From: Dethiothermospora halolimnae
Lineage (GTDB): Bacteria; Bacillota; Clostridia; Tissierellales; VENL01
Length of the DNA: 64,000 bases
Assembly (NCBI RefSeq): GCF_037577855.1
Contig: NZ_JBAKFX010000008.1
Coordinates: 1-64,000, forward strand
Reading direction: 5' to 3'
The translations under genes were made by a program, and so were the position numbers. Of the stretch, positions 16,739-24,610 are shown piece by piece (the first letter of the stretch is position 1; each line of letters opens with the position of its first letter). The notes under the pieces are model-generated. The model searched no databases. It had not been told where the DNA came from and saw nothing but the letters and a program-made list of their open reading frames with translations.

Positions 16739-17596
16739 ATGTATGGTAAGGACATTAAAATAAAAATAAATATAAATGAAGAACCGGTAAAATGCAGGAT
16801 TCCAAGTACCATCACTAAACCTGTAAATAATTATCCCAGTAATTTAGTTAAAAAAAGTCTAAAAAATAATTTTAATATATATTCTAAAAAATCTAAGGAT
16901 AAATCCCCTGGGGTTACAATCATAACTAGCACAAAACGGAACAAGTTTATAGATAGGGTTTTTGATAACTATAAAAGACAAAACTATAGTAATAAAGAAC
17001 TTATTATTATATTAAATAAAAATGATATGGATTTATCAAAATGGAAAAAGAAATCAGAAAAATATAATAATATCAGGATATTTAAAGTTGATGAAAATGA
17101 ACCCTTAGGAGTTTGTCTAAACTTTGGAGTTACTAAAAGAAAGTATGATTATATGGCAAAGTTTGATGATGATGACTATTATGGACCAGATTACTTGGTT
17201 AATATGATGGAGGAGTTTAAAAATACCGATGCCCATATAATTGGTAAGGATAATTATTTTGTATACTTTGAAAATGATAATATTTTAGCAGTTAGAAAAA
17301 GAAACAAACAAAACCGCTTTGTAAATCATGTGGCAGGTTCAACCCTCGTTATAAAAAAAGAAGTTCTTAATAAGGTTAAATTCGATAGTAAATTAAAAAG
17401 AGGGGTCGATACAAAATTCCTTAAAGATTGTAAAAAACAAGGCTTTAAAATATATTCATCGGATAAATATAATCATGTGGTTTGCAGACGTCCAAACTTA
17501 GATGAGCATACCTGGCAAATAAGTCAAAAAGATTTTTTAAGAACATTAAAATATATTGCCCATACCGATAATTTCGAGCCCTATGTAGTGAGATGA
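16739..17596 (+). CDS. Family 2 glycosyltransferase
   Basis: The 285-residue cytoplasmic protein begins with about 55 basic residues. A GT-A fold follows: GVTIITSTKRNKFIDRV (about 58-74), NKELIIILNKND (about 85) and the metal/nucleotide-binding acidic motif KFDDDDYYGPDYL (about 140-152). There is no membrane segment. A glutamate/aspartate catalytic base may lie in KRGVDTKFLKDC. Similar small GT2 enzymes occur in spore crust and exosporium sugar loci; donor and acceptor are unknown. The ATG follows GAGGTGAAAAA. It is transcribed divergently from the nucleotide-sugar dehydrogenase, with its own sigma-K-like promoter. Confidence 0.88.
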   Translation: MYGKDIKIKININEEPVKCRIPSTITKPVNNYPSNLVKKSLKNNFNIYSKKSKDKSPGVTIITSTKRNKFIDRVFDNYKRQNYSNKELIIILNKNDMDLSKWKKKSEKYNNIRIFKVDENEPLGVCLNFGVTKRKYDYMAKFDDDDYYGPDYLVNMMEEFKNTDAHIIGKDNYFVYFENDNILAVRKRNKQNRFVNHVAGSTLVIKKEVLNKVKFDSKLKRGVDTKFLKDCKKQGFKIYSSDKYNHVVCRRPNLDEHTWQISQKDFLRTLKYIAHTDNFEPYVVR

Positions 17597-17661
17597 GATT
17601 GAAAAATATATGACAACACCCATATAGGATAATAAATTTATCATTGTAAAGGAGTTTTAAG

Positions 17662-18267
17662 ATGTGTGATTATTTAGATTTGATTAATAAAGTTAATATA
17701 AAAAAACCCCCTGGTATTAAAACTAAAAAATGGAGTTTTTATCATAAAGATACTCAAAAAGAAAGAATGGCTGCCATGATGGATTTTGACTATGGAGATA
17801 AGGTTTTAGAAATTGGATGCTGTATAGGCTTTTTGGGAGTTTTAATTTGTAAATATAATGAAGGTATCAAAAATTATACTGGTATTGATTTAGATAAGGA
17901 TTATATAAAAATAGCCAATAAGCTATCTAAAGTAAATAATCTATCTAAAATAAAATTTATGGTGGCTAACGGATGTAATATAAATGCTATTGATGACGAT
18001 AATTTTAATACGATCATTATGGCGGAAATATTAGAACATTTACACTGTCCTATGGATATGTTATTAGAAGCTAGAAGGGTATTATGTAAAAATGGAAATA
18101 TTATAATAACGGTACCTTCTAAGGGTGCCTTACCCCCTAGCAAAGAACCGGAACACGTTCAAGATTTTTCGGTAAGTGATATGAAAAATTTAATATCTAA
18201 AGCTAAACTTAAATTAATAAAACACTTTAAGGTTAATAAATGGGAGTTCTATTTGACTAAAAAATAG
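17662..18267 (+). CDS. Class I SAM-dependent methyltransferase
   Basis: The 201-residue protein carries SAM motif I as VLEIGCCIGFLG near residue 52, the acidic residue ending motif II in YTGIDLDKDYI near 73, motif post-I around DNFNTIIMAEILEHL near 113, and the VPSKGALPP loop. It resembles Methyltransf_11/25 enzymes of sugar loci. The acceptor may be a glycan hydroxyl or a sugar nucleotide; this is inference from context. It lies 65 bases behind the glycosyltransferase in the same direction with a clear AAAGGAG site. Confidence 0.85.
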   Translation: MCDYLDLINKVNIKKPPGIKTKKWSFYHKDTQKERMAAMMDFDYGDKVLEIGCCIGFLGVLICKYNEGIKNYTGIDLDKDYIKIANKLSKVNNLSKIKFMVANGCNINAIDDDNFNTIIMAEILEHLHCPMDMLLEARRVLCKNGNIIITVPSKGALPPSKEPEHVQDFSVSDMKNLISKAKLKLIKHFKVNKWEFYLTKK

Positions 18268-18268
18268 G

Positions 18269-18295
18269 CTGGGGGATTAGAATGCCCCCAGCAAT
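18269..18295 (+). terminator. Hairpin after the methyltransferase, variant of the GGGGGATT palindrome
   Basis: GCTGGGGG / CCCCCAGC around ATTAGAATG lies two bases after the methyltransferase stop and before the stop of the convergent aminotransferase gene. It is a divergent member of the repeated palindrome and can act as a terminator; the downstream T-tract is weak. Confidence 0.55.
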
Positions 18296-18332
18296 TTAAT
18301 TTGTCTAAATATACTTAGAAGGTAAACTTGGG

Positions 18333-19451
18333 CTATCTAGATAGTTTCTTTAAATATTTAATGATTTTACTAACTATATAATCTATTTCCTCTTCTTTTA
18401 GGCTATTATATAAGGGTAGGGCTATGGTTCTCTTGCTTACTGTTAAAGTATTTGGAAAGTCATTTTCCCTATACCCTAATTTATTGGCTATATGGGGTTG
18501 AATATGGATGGGAGCAAAATATGGCTTACATCCTATCCCCTTCTCTATTAAATAGTTAATTAAGTTATCCCTATCTATACCTTCCTCTACTTGTATAGTA
18601 TAAATAAACCAACTCATTTTAGTAACATTCTTATCTATATAGGGAGTTTTTATTCCATCTATATTTTTTAATTTTTCATTGTATAATTTAGCGACTTTTC
18701 CCCTTTTTATTAATATTTCATCTAGCCTATCCATCTGTGCCACCCCAAGGGCAGCATTAAGTTCGCTCATTCTAAAGTTATATCCTAATCTTTCATGTTG
18801 AAACCATGAGTTTGATGATGCTCTACCTTGGTTTTTCATACTTCTACATAAATCTCCTATTTCTTTATCATTGGTTATAACCATGCCCCCTTCCCCCGTC
18901 GTAATTTGTTTATTTGGGAAAAATCCAAATACTGACCCATGGGCTAAGGTCCCTGCTTTATAGCCCTTATACTCTCCTCCTATAGCCTCACAGGCATCTT
19001 CTATTACCTTTATGTTATATTTATCTGCAATATCCATTATCCTTTCCATATTAACTGGCTGCCCGAAAATATCAACGGGTAAAATAGCTTTAGTTTTTTT
19101 AGTAATCTTTTCTTCTATTTTGTCAATATCTATGTTTAAAGTTTTAGGGTCAATATCAACAAAAACAGGGGTTGCCTTTTCAAATAGAATGCAATTAGTA
19201 GATGCTATAAAGCTAAAGGGAGTAGTTATAACCTCATCCCCCTCTTTTATCCCTAAAGCCCTAATAAGAAGATGAAGTCCACTGGTTCCACTATTTACTG
19301 AAATAGCTTCTTTTACTTTAAAATATCTTTTAAATCTATCCTCAAACTCAGCTGTCTTTTCCCCCATACTTAGCCATCCTGAATTTAAAACTTCATTAAC
19401 TAAATTTACTTCTTTTTGTGATATATCTGGCTTTGATAAAGGTATTTTCAT
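18333..19451 (-). CDS. DegT/DnrJ/EryC1/StrS family sugar aminotransferase
   Basis: The 372-residue PLP enzyme converts a keto-sugar nucleotide to an amino sugar. Visible features are SVNSGTSGLHLLIRALG near residue 52, DIFGQPVNM near 127, the EDACEAIGGEYKG cofactor region near 152, and the PLP lysine in GFFPNKQITTGEGG near 178. As partner of the RfbB next to it, the likely substrate is dTDP-4-keto-6-deoxyglucose, as with SpsC/FdtB/VioA-type enzymes; the exact product is not determinable. The start overlaps the rfbB stop by four bases, indicating one operon (rfbA-like, rfbB, degT). Confidence 0.92.
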   Translation of the reverse strand: MKIPLSKPDISQKEVNLVNEVLNSGWLSMGEKTAEFEDRFKRYFKVKEAISVNSGTSGLHLLIRALGIKEGDEVITTPFSFIASTNCILFEKATPVFVDIDPKTLNIDIDKIEEKITKKTKAILPVDIFGQPVNMERIMDIADKYNIKVIEDACEAIGGEYKGYKAGTLAHGSVFGFFPNKQITTGEGGMVITNDKEIGDLCRSMKNQGRASSNSWFQHERLGYNFRMSELNAALGVAQMDRLDEILIKRGKVAKLYNEKLKNIDGIKTPYIDKNVTKMSWFIYTIQVEEGIDRDNLINYLIEKGIGCKPYFAPIHIQPHIANKLGYRENDFPNTLTVSKRTIALPLYNSLKEEEIDYIVSKIIKYLKKLSR

Positions 19452-20485
19452 ATCAAATCACCTAATTTCTTATCCTTATTTTTTACCTTATCTAGCCATT
19501 CTTTATTTTTTAAATACCATTTAATGGTTTTTATTATCCCCTTGTCAAAGGATAAAGTAGGCTCCCAACCGATTTTTCTTATTTTATTTGGATCTATAGC
19601 ATATCTTCTATCATGACCTTTTCTATCTTCAACATATTCTATTAAATCTTCTGTTATACTTTTATCAAAGTTTTCTTTTAAATAATTTATAATTGTTTTT
19701 ATAACATAAATATTTGCTTTCTCATTATGGCCTCCTATATTGTATATCTCTCCAATTAATCCTTTTTTAATAACCATATCAATTGCTCTACAGTGGTCAT
19801 CTACAAACAACCAATCCCTTATATTTAGCCCATCTCCATAAAGGGGAATTTTTCTTTTATTTATACAATTATCAATAACTAGTGGAATTAATTTTTCAGG
19901 AAATTGGTAGGGACCATAATTATTTGAACATCTAGTTATGTTTATAGGCATTTTATATGTGTCATAATATGCTTTCACTAGTAAGTCAGCCGATGCTTTA
20001 CTTGCCGAATAGGGACTATGGGGATCTAATTGCGTTTCTTCAGTAAAATATTCATCATCTTCAACAGAACCATATACTTCATCTGTTGAAACTTGTAAAA
20101 ACCTTTTACCTTCCTTAAAGTTTCCCCCATTCTCCCAATAATCCTTTGAAACATTAAGAAGATTCCCTACACCTAATATATTGGTTCTAATAAATACTTC
20201 AGGACTTTTTATGCTCCTATCAACATGGGATTCTGCTGCAAAGTTAATAATATAGTCAACTACATTTTCATTAAATATCTTTTCTATTAACCATTTATCA
20301 CATATATCTCCCTTAATAAATTCATATCTATTATCATTAAATAAACCCTTTAGATTTTCTAGGTTTCCTGCATAGGTTAATTTATCAATATTAATGACTT
20401 TTATTTCTTTATAGTTATTTAATAAATATCTTATGAAATTTGAGCCTATAAACCCTGCACCACCAGTTACTAAATAGGTCTTCAT
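19448..20485 (-). CDS. rfbB: dTDP-glucose 4,6-dehydratase
   Basis: The 345-residue extended short-chain dehydrogenase converts dTDP-glucose to dTDP-4-keto-6-deoxyglucose. NAD binding is by TGGAGFIGSNF (residues 7-17). The catalytic motif QVSTDEVYGS is near 129 and the Tyr/Lys pair is in SPYSASKAS near 158. ITRCSNNYGPYQFPEKLIP is the typical RmlB signature. It overlaps both neighbours by four bases and is the middle gene of the leftward operon. The product is used by the adjacent DegT aminotransferase. Confidence 0.95.
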   Translation of the reverse strand: MKTYLVTGGAGFIGSNFIRYLLNNYKEIKVINIDKLTYAGNLENLKGLFNDNRYEFIKGDICDKWLIEKIFNENVVDYIINFAAESHVDRSIKSPEVFIRTNILGVGNLLNVSKDYWENGGNFKEGKRFLQVSTDEVYGSVEDDEYFTEETQLDPHSPYSASKASADLLVKAYYDTYKMPINITRCSNNYGPYQFPEKLIPLVIDNCINKRKIPLYGDGLNIRDWLFVDDHCRAIDMVIKKGLIGEIYNIGGHNEKANIYVIKTIINYLKENFDKSITEDLIEYVEDRKGHDRRYAIDPNKIRKIGWEPTLSFDKGIIKTIKWYLKNKEWLDKVKNKDKKLGDLI

Positions 20486-21237
20486 TCCATATCTCCCCCA
20501 TTGACTTTTAATATATCGGCCAAATCTATATCATTAGCTAAATTATTAGCTGTATGCAAGGAACTAAACGTACCTGCATCGATCCACCAACCTTTTAAAG
20601 TATCATAGGTTAATAAACTATTTTTTACATACCAATTATTTACATCAGTTATTTCTAACTCTCCCCTATTTGATGGCTTCAATGTTTTTACTACATCAAA
20701 AACCATTGGGTCATACATATATATACCCGTGACACAATAATTAGTTTTGGGGATTTTGGGCTTTTCTTCTATATCTATTATCCTATCCCCTTCAATATTG
20801 GCAATCCCATACCTTTTAGGGTCATTAACCTCTTTTAAAAGTACTTTTGCCCCCTTATCTTGTTTCATAAACTTTTTAACATATTGGTTTATATTATCTT
20901 TAAAAATATTATCACCTAATATTACTAGACTTTTATCATCTCCTACCACTTCTTCACAAACTCCTAAAGCCTCAGCTATACCTCCAGGTCTATCCTGGAT
21001 TTTATATATAAGGTTTAATCCAAATTCCTGTCCATTTCCAAGTAAACTTGTTATTTGTCCCATATGCTCCCTTCCCGAGACAATAACAATGTCTTTTATC
21101 CCAGTTTCTTTTATTTTAGCTAATAAGTGGAGTATCATCGGATATCTTCCTATGGGAAGTAAATTCTTATTTATTACCTTAGTTAAAGGAAATAATCTAG
21201 ACCCTGTTCCACCGGCTAAAATAATACCCTTCATCAT
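20482..21237 (-). CDS. Glucose-1-phosphate thymidylyltransferase-like sugar nucleotidyltransferase
   Basis: The protein is about 251 residues, shorter than classical RfbA (about 290), and thus like the SpsI/short RmlA type. The nucleotide-binding GIILAGGTGSRLFPLT is at the N-terminus. Metal and sugar-binding motifs are VILGDNIF near 107, YGIANIEG, IEEKP, YCVTGIYMYD and WWIDAGTF near 218. It should supply dTDP-glucose (or a related activated sugar) to RfbB. I start at 21237 (ATGATG after GAGGTG) rather than the upstream GTG at 21243. A sigma-K-like promoter lies about 40 bases upstream. Confidence 0.9.
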   Translation of the reverse strand: MMKGIILAGGTGSRLFPLTKVINKNLLPIGRYPMILHLLAKIKETGIKDIVIVSGREHMGQITSLLGNGQEFGLNLIYKIQDRPGGIAEALGVCEEVVGDDKSLVILGDNIFKDNINQYVKKFMKQDKGAKVLLKEVNDPKRYGIANIEGDRIIDIEEKPKIPKTNYCVTGIYMYDPMVFDVVKTLKPSNRGELEITDVNNWYVKNSLLTYDTLKGWWIDAGTFSSLHTANNLANDIDLADILKVNGGDME

Positions 21238-21274
21238 AAACACCTCTCTTTTAAAAAGATTAACTATCTACTTG

Positions 21275-21301
21275 TATTTTATGTAAGTGTTTTACCTTTG
21301 T
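21275..21301 (-). promoter_or_regulatory. Sigma-K-type promoter
   Basis: On the minus strand, AC, 16 bases, then CATAAAATA; 38 bases before the start of the rfbA-rfbB-degT operon. Confidence 0.7.
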
Positions 21302-21325
21302 TCCCATAAGCCCTCACTATTAGTA

Positions 21326-21352
21326 ACTATTCTAGATTTTCTACATATTTTA
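21326..21352 (+). promoter_or_regulatory. Sigma-K-type promoter
   Basis: AC, 16 bases, then CATATTTTA, on the plus strand 27 bases before the GTG start at 21380. It is back-to-back with the leftward promoter at 21275-21301. Confidence 0.65.
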
Positions 21353-21379
21353 TATTGAGAAGCTCAAAGGAGTGATATT

Positions 21380-22075
21380 GTGAGTAAAAAAATAATTGTA
21401 AATAGTATATTTAATTCCTTAAAGGGTTATAAAAAGGGATTAAAAAAGGAATGGATAGATTATAGGATTAAAATATTTATGAATTTTACTTTAAAAAGTT
21501 TAAAAAAACAAACCAATCAAAACTTTCTAGCATTGGTCCAGTATGCACCTGAAACTAAAGACCTTATAAAAAATGCTTTATCTAAGTATAATAAGCTACC
21601 TAAAAACGTAAGGTTTGTAACCCCTGATGAATATGATAAAGAGGTTATAAAGAATATAGGTGGTCATAAATATTTATATGAGGTTAGATTAGATTGTGAT
21701 GATATGTATCATAAAACCTTTATAGAACAACTTCATAATCATACTCCTAAAAAAAACACCCAAGTTTTAATGTGTCAAAATGGGTATTTATATGACTCAG
21801 TAAATAATAGACTAGCTAGATTTCCTTATAAGTCATCTAACTATTATGCAAATATATATAGGGTTAAAGATTATTTGAAGGGACAAAGATATAAAAGAAC
21901 CCCCCACGGTCATATTCTAGATAAATTTATATGCGAAACAACTAACAAACCCAATTATATCCGCCATGCCCATTTAAAAAATAACCTAACAACCTTTGAA
22001 CGCTACAATTTTAAAAAAAGTGCAATAATAAATGGTAATAATAAAATTAAAAAAATTTTAAAAGAGTTTTTCTAA
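21380..22075 (+). CDS. Putative rhamnosyltransferase-like glycosyltransferase
   Basis: The 231-residue protein starts with GTG behind AAAGGAGTG. It has the pattern of the putative rhamnosyl transferase family (GT-A-like). WIDYRIKIFMNFTLKSLKKQT is near the N-terminus, FLALVQYAPET follows, and a DxD-like acidic motif is in YEVRLDCDDMYHKTFI near 112. No membrane helix. It stands alone between the leftward rfbA-like operon and a large inverted repeat, with its own mother-cell-type promoter. Donor and acceptor are unknown; family assignment is by pattern and moderate. Confidence 0.75.
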   Translation: MSKKIIVNSIFNSLKGYKKGLKKEWIDYRIKIFMNFTLKSLKKQTNQNFLALVQYAPETKDLIKNALSKYNKLPKNVRFVTPDEYDKEVIKNIGGHKYLYEVRLDCDDMYHKTFIEQLHNHTPKKNTQVLMCQNGYLYDSVNNRLARFPYKSSNYYANIYRVKDYLKGQRYKRTPHGHILDKFICETTNKPNYIRHAHLKNNLTTFERYNFKKSAIINGNNKIKKILKEFF

Positions 22076-22122
22076 GATAAGGAAGGGGAAACCCTTCCTT
22101 CCTACTTTACAAATATATTTAA

Positions 22123-22293
22123 ACAAAGTAAGCAGAAATGGGAGCCATCCCGCAGGATTTGTGAAAATATAGAATAAGGGAGAAAATCGTTTGAATTCCA
22201 CTGTCTGAGCGTAGCGAGTTTGGAATTCTATTTTCGACCGTTTCTCTATATTTTCCAAATCCCAGGACTGGCGGACATTTCTGCTTACTTTGT
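22123..22293. repeat. 171-base imperfect inverted repeat (MITE-like or structured RNA)
   Basis: The ends are 18-base perfect inverted repeats: ACAAAGTAAGCAGAAATG at 22123-22140 and its complement at 22276-22293. Inside, GGATTTG..AAAATATAGA pairs with TCTATATTTTCCAAATCC, and TTGAATTCCA pairs with TGGAATTC. The apex contains TCTGAGCGTAGCGAGTTT. A smaller GGAAGGGG..CCCTTCC hairpin (22083-22098) sits just before it and can terminate the glycosyltransferase gene. There is no credible reading frame. Confidence 0.75.
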
Positions 22294-22325
22294 GGATACG
22301 GCGGAAGAACTATACATCCTTCCTT

Positions 22326-22988
22326 TTATAAATAACTATCTCCTATCTCTCTAGATTTAATAACCTTTGCTGGCACACCATAGGCAACTTTAAAATCCGG
22401 TATATCTTTTAGTACCAATGAACCTGCTCCAATAATTGAATGTTTTCCTATCTTTATTTTATGTATAATCTTAGCTCCTAAAGAAACAGCACTAAATCCG
22501 TCTATAAAAACATTTCCTCCAGTTGTACCATTAGGGGCTATACTTGAAAAATTTTCCATTTTATTATCATGGTCAATGGAACAATTTGTGTTTAAAATAC
22601 AAAATTTCCCTATCTTTGTATTGCTGTTTATGGTCACTCCTGGCATTATTACAGTTCCTTTGCCGATTTCAACATTTTTACCAATTTGGGCCGATGGGTG
22701 AATAGCCTTTATATAGTTAAATTTAGGATAAATATTACTTATGTTTTTATACACTGTATATCTAGCCCAATTGTCTCCAACGGCAATTATTCCCCCTTTT
22801 AAATTATATTTTTCAATTAATTTAGGTATATCTTCTTCCCTTCCTAATACTTTATAGGACAGTGTTTCTTCTCCTACTTTCCTAAACCTATCTAGTAATC
22901 CTATTATATTATATTTTTTTTCCTTTTCTATTATATCTATTACTACTTTTGCCTGCCCTGAGGAACCTATAATTATTACATTTTCCAT
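22326..22988 (-). CDS. NeuD/PglD-type sugar O- or N-acetyltransferase
   Basis: The protein is 220 residues when started at the ATG at 22988, six bases after GGGGGG. A longer frame would overlap spmB without a binding site. The N-terminal Rossmann-like subdomain has VIIIGSSGQAKVVIDII (residues 4-20). The C-terminal left-handed beta-helix has hexapeptide repeats (IGKNVEIGKGTVIMPGV, CSIDHDNKMENFSSIAP) with the likely catalytic histidine in the SIDHD segment. It transfers acetyl from acetyl-CoA to an amino sugar or sialic acid-like sugar. It is the third gene of the spmA-spmB operon, linking the glycan locus to spore maturation. Confidence 0.88.
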   Translation of the reverse strand: MENVIIIGSSGQAKVVIDIIEKEKKYNIIGLLDRFRKVGEETLSYKVLGREEDIPKLIEKYNLKGGIIAVGDNWARYTVYKNISNIYPKFNYIKAIHPSAQIGKNVEIGKGTVIMPGVTINSNTKIGKFCILNTNCSIDHDNKMENFSSIAPNGTTGGNVFIDGFSAVSLGAKIIHKIKIGKHSIIGAGSLVLKDIPDFKVAYGVPAKVIKSREIGDSYL

Positions 22989-23001
22989 TAACGACCCCCC
23001 T

Positions 23002-23535
23002 TTATCTAAAAACCAAACTACAAACCACAACCGATGCTATGACCGCCGCTATGTGAGATATTAGGGCTGCCTTTAATGTATGTCTAGAATTTTTAATTCC
23101 CACCGCTCCAAAGTATACTGCCATAGTATAAAATATAGTTTCAGCAGAACCCATCATGGTAGATGCAACACGACCTATAAACGAGTCTGGTCCATAGGTT
23201 GTTACTATGTCCTCTACTATGCCTAAGGCTCCACTTCCCGATATAGGTCTCATTATAATAAGAGGAAATACTTCCTTAGGTATATTTATTAAGTTGAAAA
23301 ATGGACTTAATAAGTCTGTTAAAATATCCATAGCTCCAGAACCTCTAAATATACCTATGGCTACAAATATAGCTATGAGATATGGCATTATTCTTATTGC
23401 TGTTTTAAAACCTTCTTTAGCCCCTTCTACAAAACAATCATATAAATTAACCCCTTTTATGTAGCCATGGATAAGTATTATTGATATTATAAAGGGAATT
23501 ATTGATACTGATATTATCTCTAATATTTTTATCAT
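23002..23535 (-). CDS. spmB: Spore maturation protein B
   Basis: The 177-residue nucleoside-recognition (Gate) domain membrane protein has four to five hydrophobic segments. Conserved stretches are GAKEGFKTAIRIMPYLIAI, IIMRPISGSGALGI and RVASTMMGSAETIFYT. SpmB acts with SpmA in forespore dehydration and heat resistance in Bacillus and Clostridium. It begins one base after the spmA stop and is followed after 13 bases by the acetyltransferase gene. The mechanism and transported solute are unknown for the family. Confidence 0.95.
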   Translation of the reverse strand: MIKILEIISVSIIPFIISIILIHGYIKGVNLYDCFVEGAKEGFKTAIRIMPYLIAIFVAIGIFRGSGAMDILTDLLSPFFNLINIPKEVFPLIIMRPISGSGALGIVEDIVTTYGPDSFIGRVASTMMGSAETIFYTMAVYFGAVGIKNSRHTLKAALISHIAAVIASVVVCSLVFR

Positions 23536-23536
23536 A

Positions 23537-24112
23537 CTAATTCCTACCTTCCAGTAGTTTTACACTTATTATTCCAACTATAGTAGACACAGTTGTTGCT
23601 ATTAAAGATGTTCCTATTATCTCTGTGGGATTAATGCTTCCTGCGTCTGCCCTTATTTTCAAAACAGTTATTGGAACAAGTTGTATTGATGACATATTTA
23701 TAACTAAAAACATACACATACTGTTTGTTGCTCTTTTTTTATTATTATTTAAGCTATTCATTTCCTCCATAGCCTTTATACCAAGGGCTGTGGCAGAGTT
23801 ACCTGCTCCAAACATATTTGTAACCATATTCATTATTATCATACTTATGGCAGGGTGATTCTTTGGTATATCAGGAAATAGTAACTTGGTTATGGGTCTA
23901 AGTAGTTTTCCAAAGCCATCTATAAGACCAGATTTTTTTGCTATATTCATAAGACCAAGCCAAAGAGCCATTATCCCCGTAAGGCCTATGGAAAACTTCA
24001 CGGCCTCTGTTGTGTCATTTATAACAACAGTATTTATAATATCTATTTTCCCTGTAAAAAGGGCTACTATTATTCCTGTAAATATTAGGAAAAACCAAAT
24101 TATATTTATCAA
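23537..24112 (-). CDS. spmA: Spore maturation protein A
   Basis: The 191-residue membrane protein has a Gate-type nucleoside-recognition domain, with GIMALWLGLMNIAKKSGLI (about 47-65) and MVTNMFGAGNSATALGIKAM (about 97-116). It pairs with SpmB and is needed for full spore core dehydration. The start is TTG with an AGGGGG site nine bases upstream. That site lies at the edge of a palindromic repeat block (CCGAAGC..GCTTCGG), so the leader of this operon begins inside repeats. Confidence 0.94.
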   Translation of the reverse strand: MINIIWFFLIFTGIIVALFTGKIDIINTVVINDTTEAVKFSIGLTGIMALWLGLMNIAKKSGLIDGFGKLLRPITKLLFPDIPKNHPAISMIIMNMVTNMFGAGNSATALGIKAMEEMNSLNNNKKRATNSMCMFLVINMSSIQLVPITVLKIRADAGSINPTEIIGTSLIATTVSTIVGIISVKLLEGRN

Positions 24113-24126
24113 AGTAGAAAACCCCC

Positions 24127-24530
24127 TGTGCCGAAGCAGGGCTTCGGAATTGTTAATTTTTAATTGTTAATTGTTAGCTTTGGTGAGTCCTAAGTTTTTG
24201 TTTTAGGCCACTGCTTCGGAATTTTAAATTGTAAATTTTAAATTATAAATTGTGGTGTTTCATGGTTTTTGGTTGTTAGTTAGTTTTGGGTTTTTATTAG
24301 TTCTGTTTTCGCCTCGTTCCCGCCACTTTCAGGGCGGGGGCTGAATATATTCAGCCTCTACATTGGCTTGTTACTGGGGGATTCGTAATCCCACAGTTTT
24401 GACCTTTTTCAGTTTTATTGGTTGGGGGATTACGAATCCCCCAACAACAGTAGCTTCGAATTCATTCGAAGGTTTTCTTCTCTATTCTTTATTCTCCATT
24501 CTTTATTCTTTATTTTTACCTTTCTTCTTT
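24127..24530. repeat. Palindromic intergenic mosaic upstream of spmA
   Basis: About 500 bases without genes. Modules in order are CCGAAGC..GCTTCGG (24130-24149), AATTGTTAATT repeats, TAGGCC..TGCTTCGGAATTTTAAATT, TTTTTGGTTGTTAGTTAG, CCCGCC..TTTCAGGGCGGG, GGCTGAATATATTCAGCC (24337-24354), and an inverted-orientation GGGGGATTCGTAATCCC copy (24375-24394). Then come a GGGGGATTACGAATCCCCC copy (24421-24447), TTCGAATTCATTCGAA (24455-24471) and TCTATTCTTTATTC tracts. The same order recurs, with deletions, at 27.72-27.99 kb. Confidence 0.85.
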
Positions 24531-24560
24531 AAAATAAGTATATGTACAATTTTATTTGAT

Positions 24561-24610
24561 AATGACAAAAGCCAGTGGAATAAATTCCACTGGCTTTTGT
24601 CATTAATTTT
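24561..24610. terminator. Strong bidirectional terminator
   Basis: AATGACAAAAGCCAGTGGAA pairs perfectly with its complement 20 bases later around TAAA-like loop bases, followed by T-rich sequence on both strands. It ends the gene whose stop is at 24610. Confidence 0.85.

Noticed and set aside
22058..22258. Minus-strand 66-residue frame in the 171-base inverted repeat
   Set aside because: It runs through the fold-back element, has no binding site and no protein-like composition.
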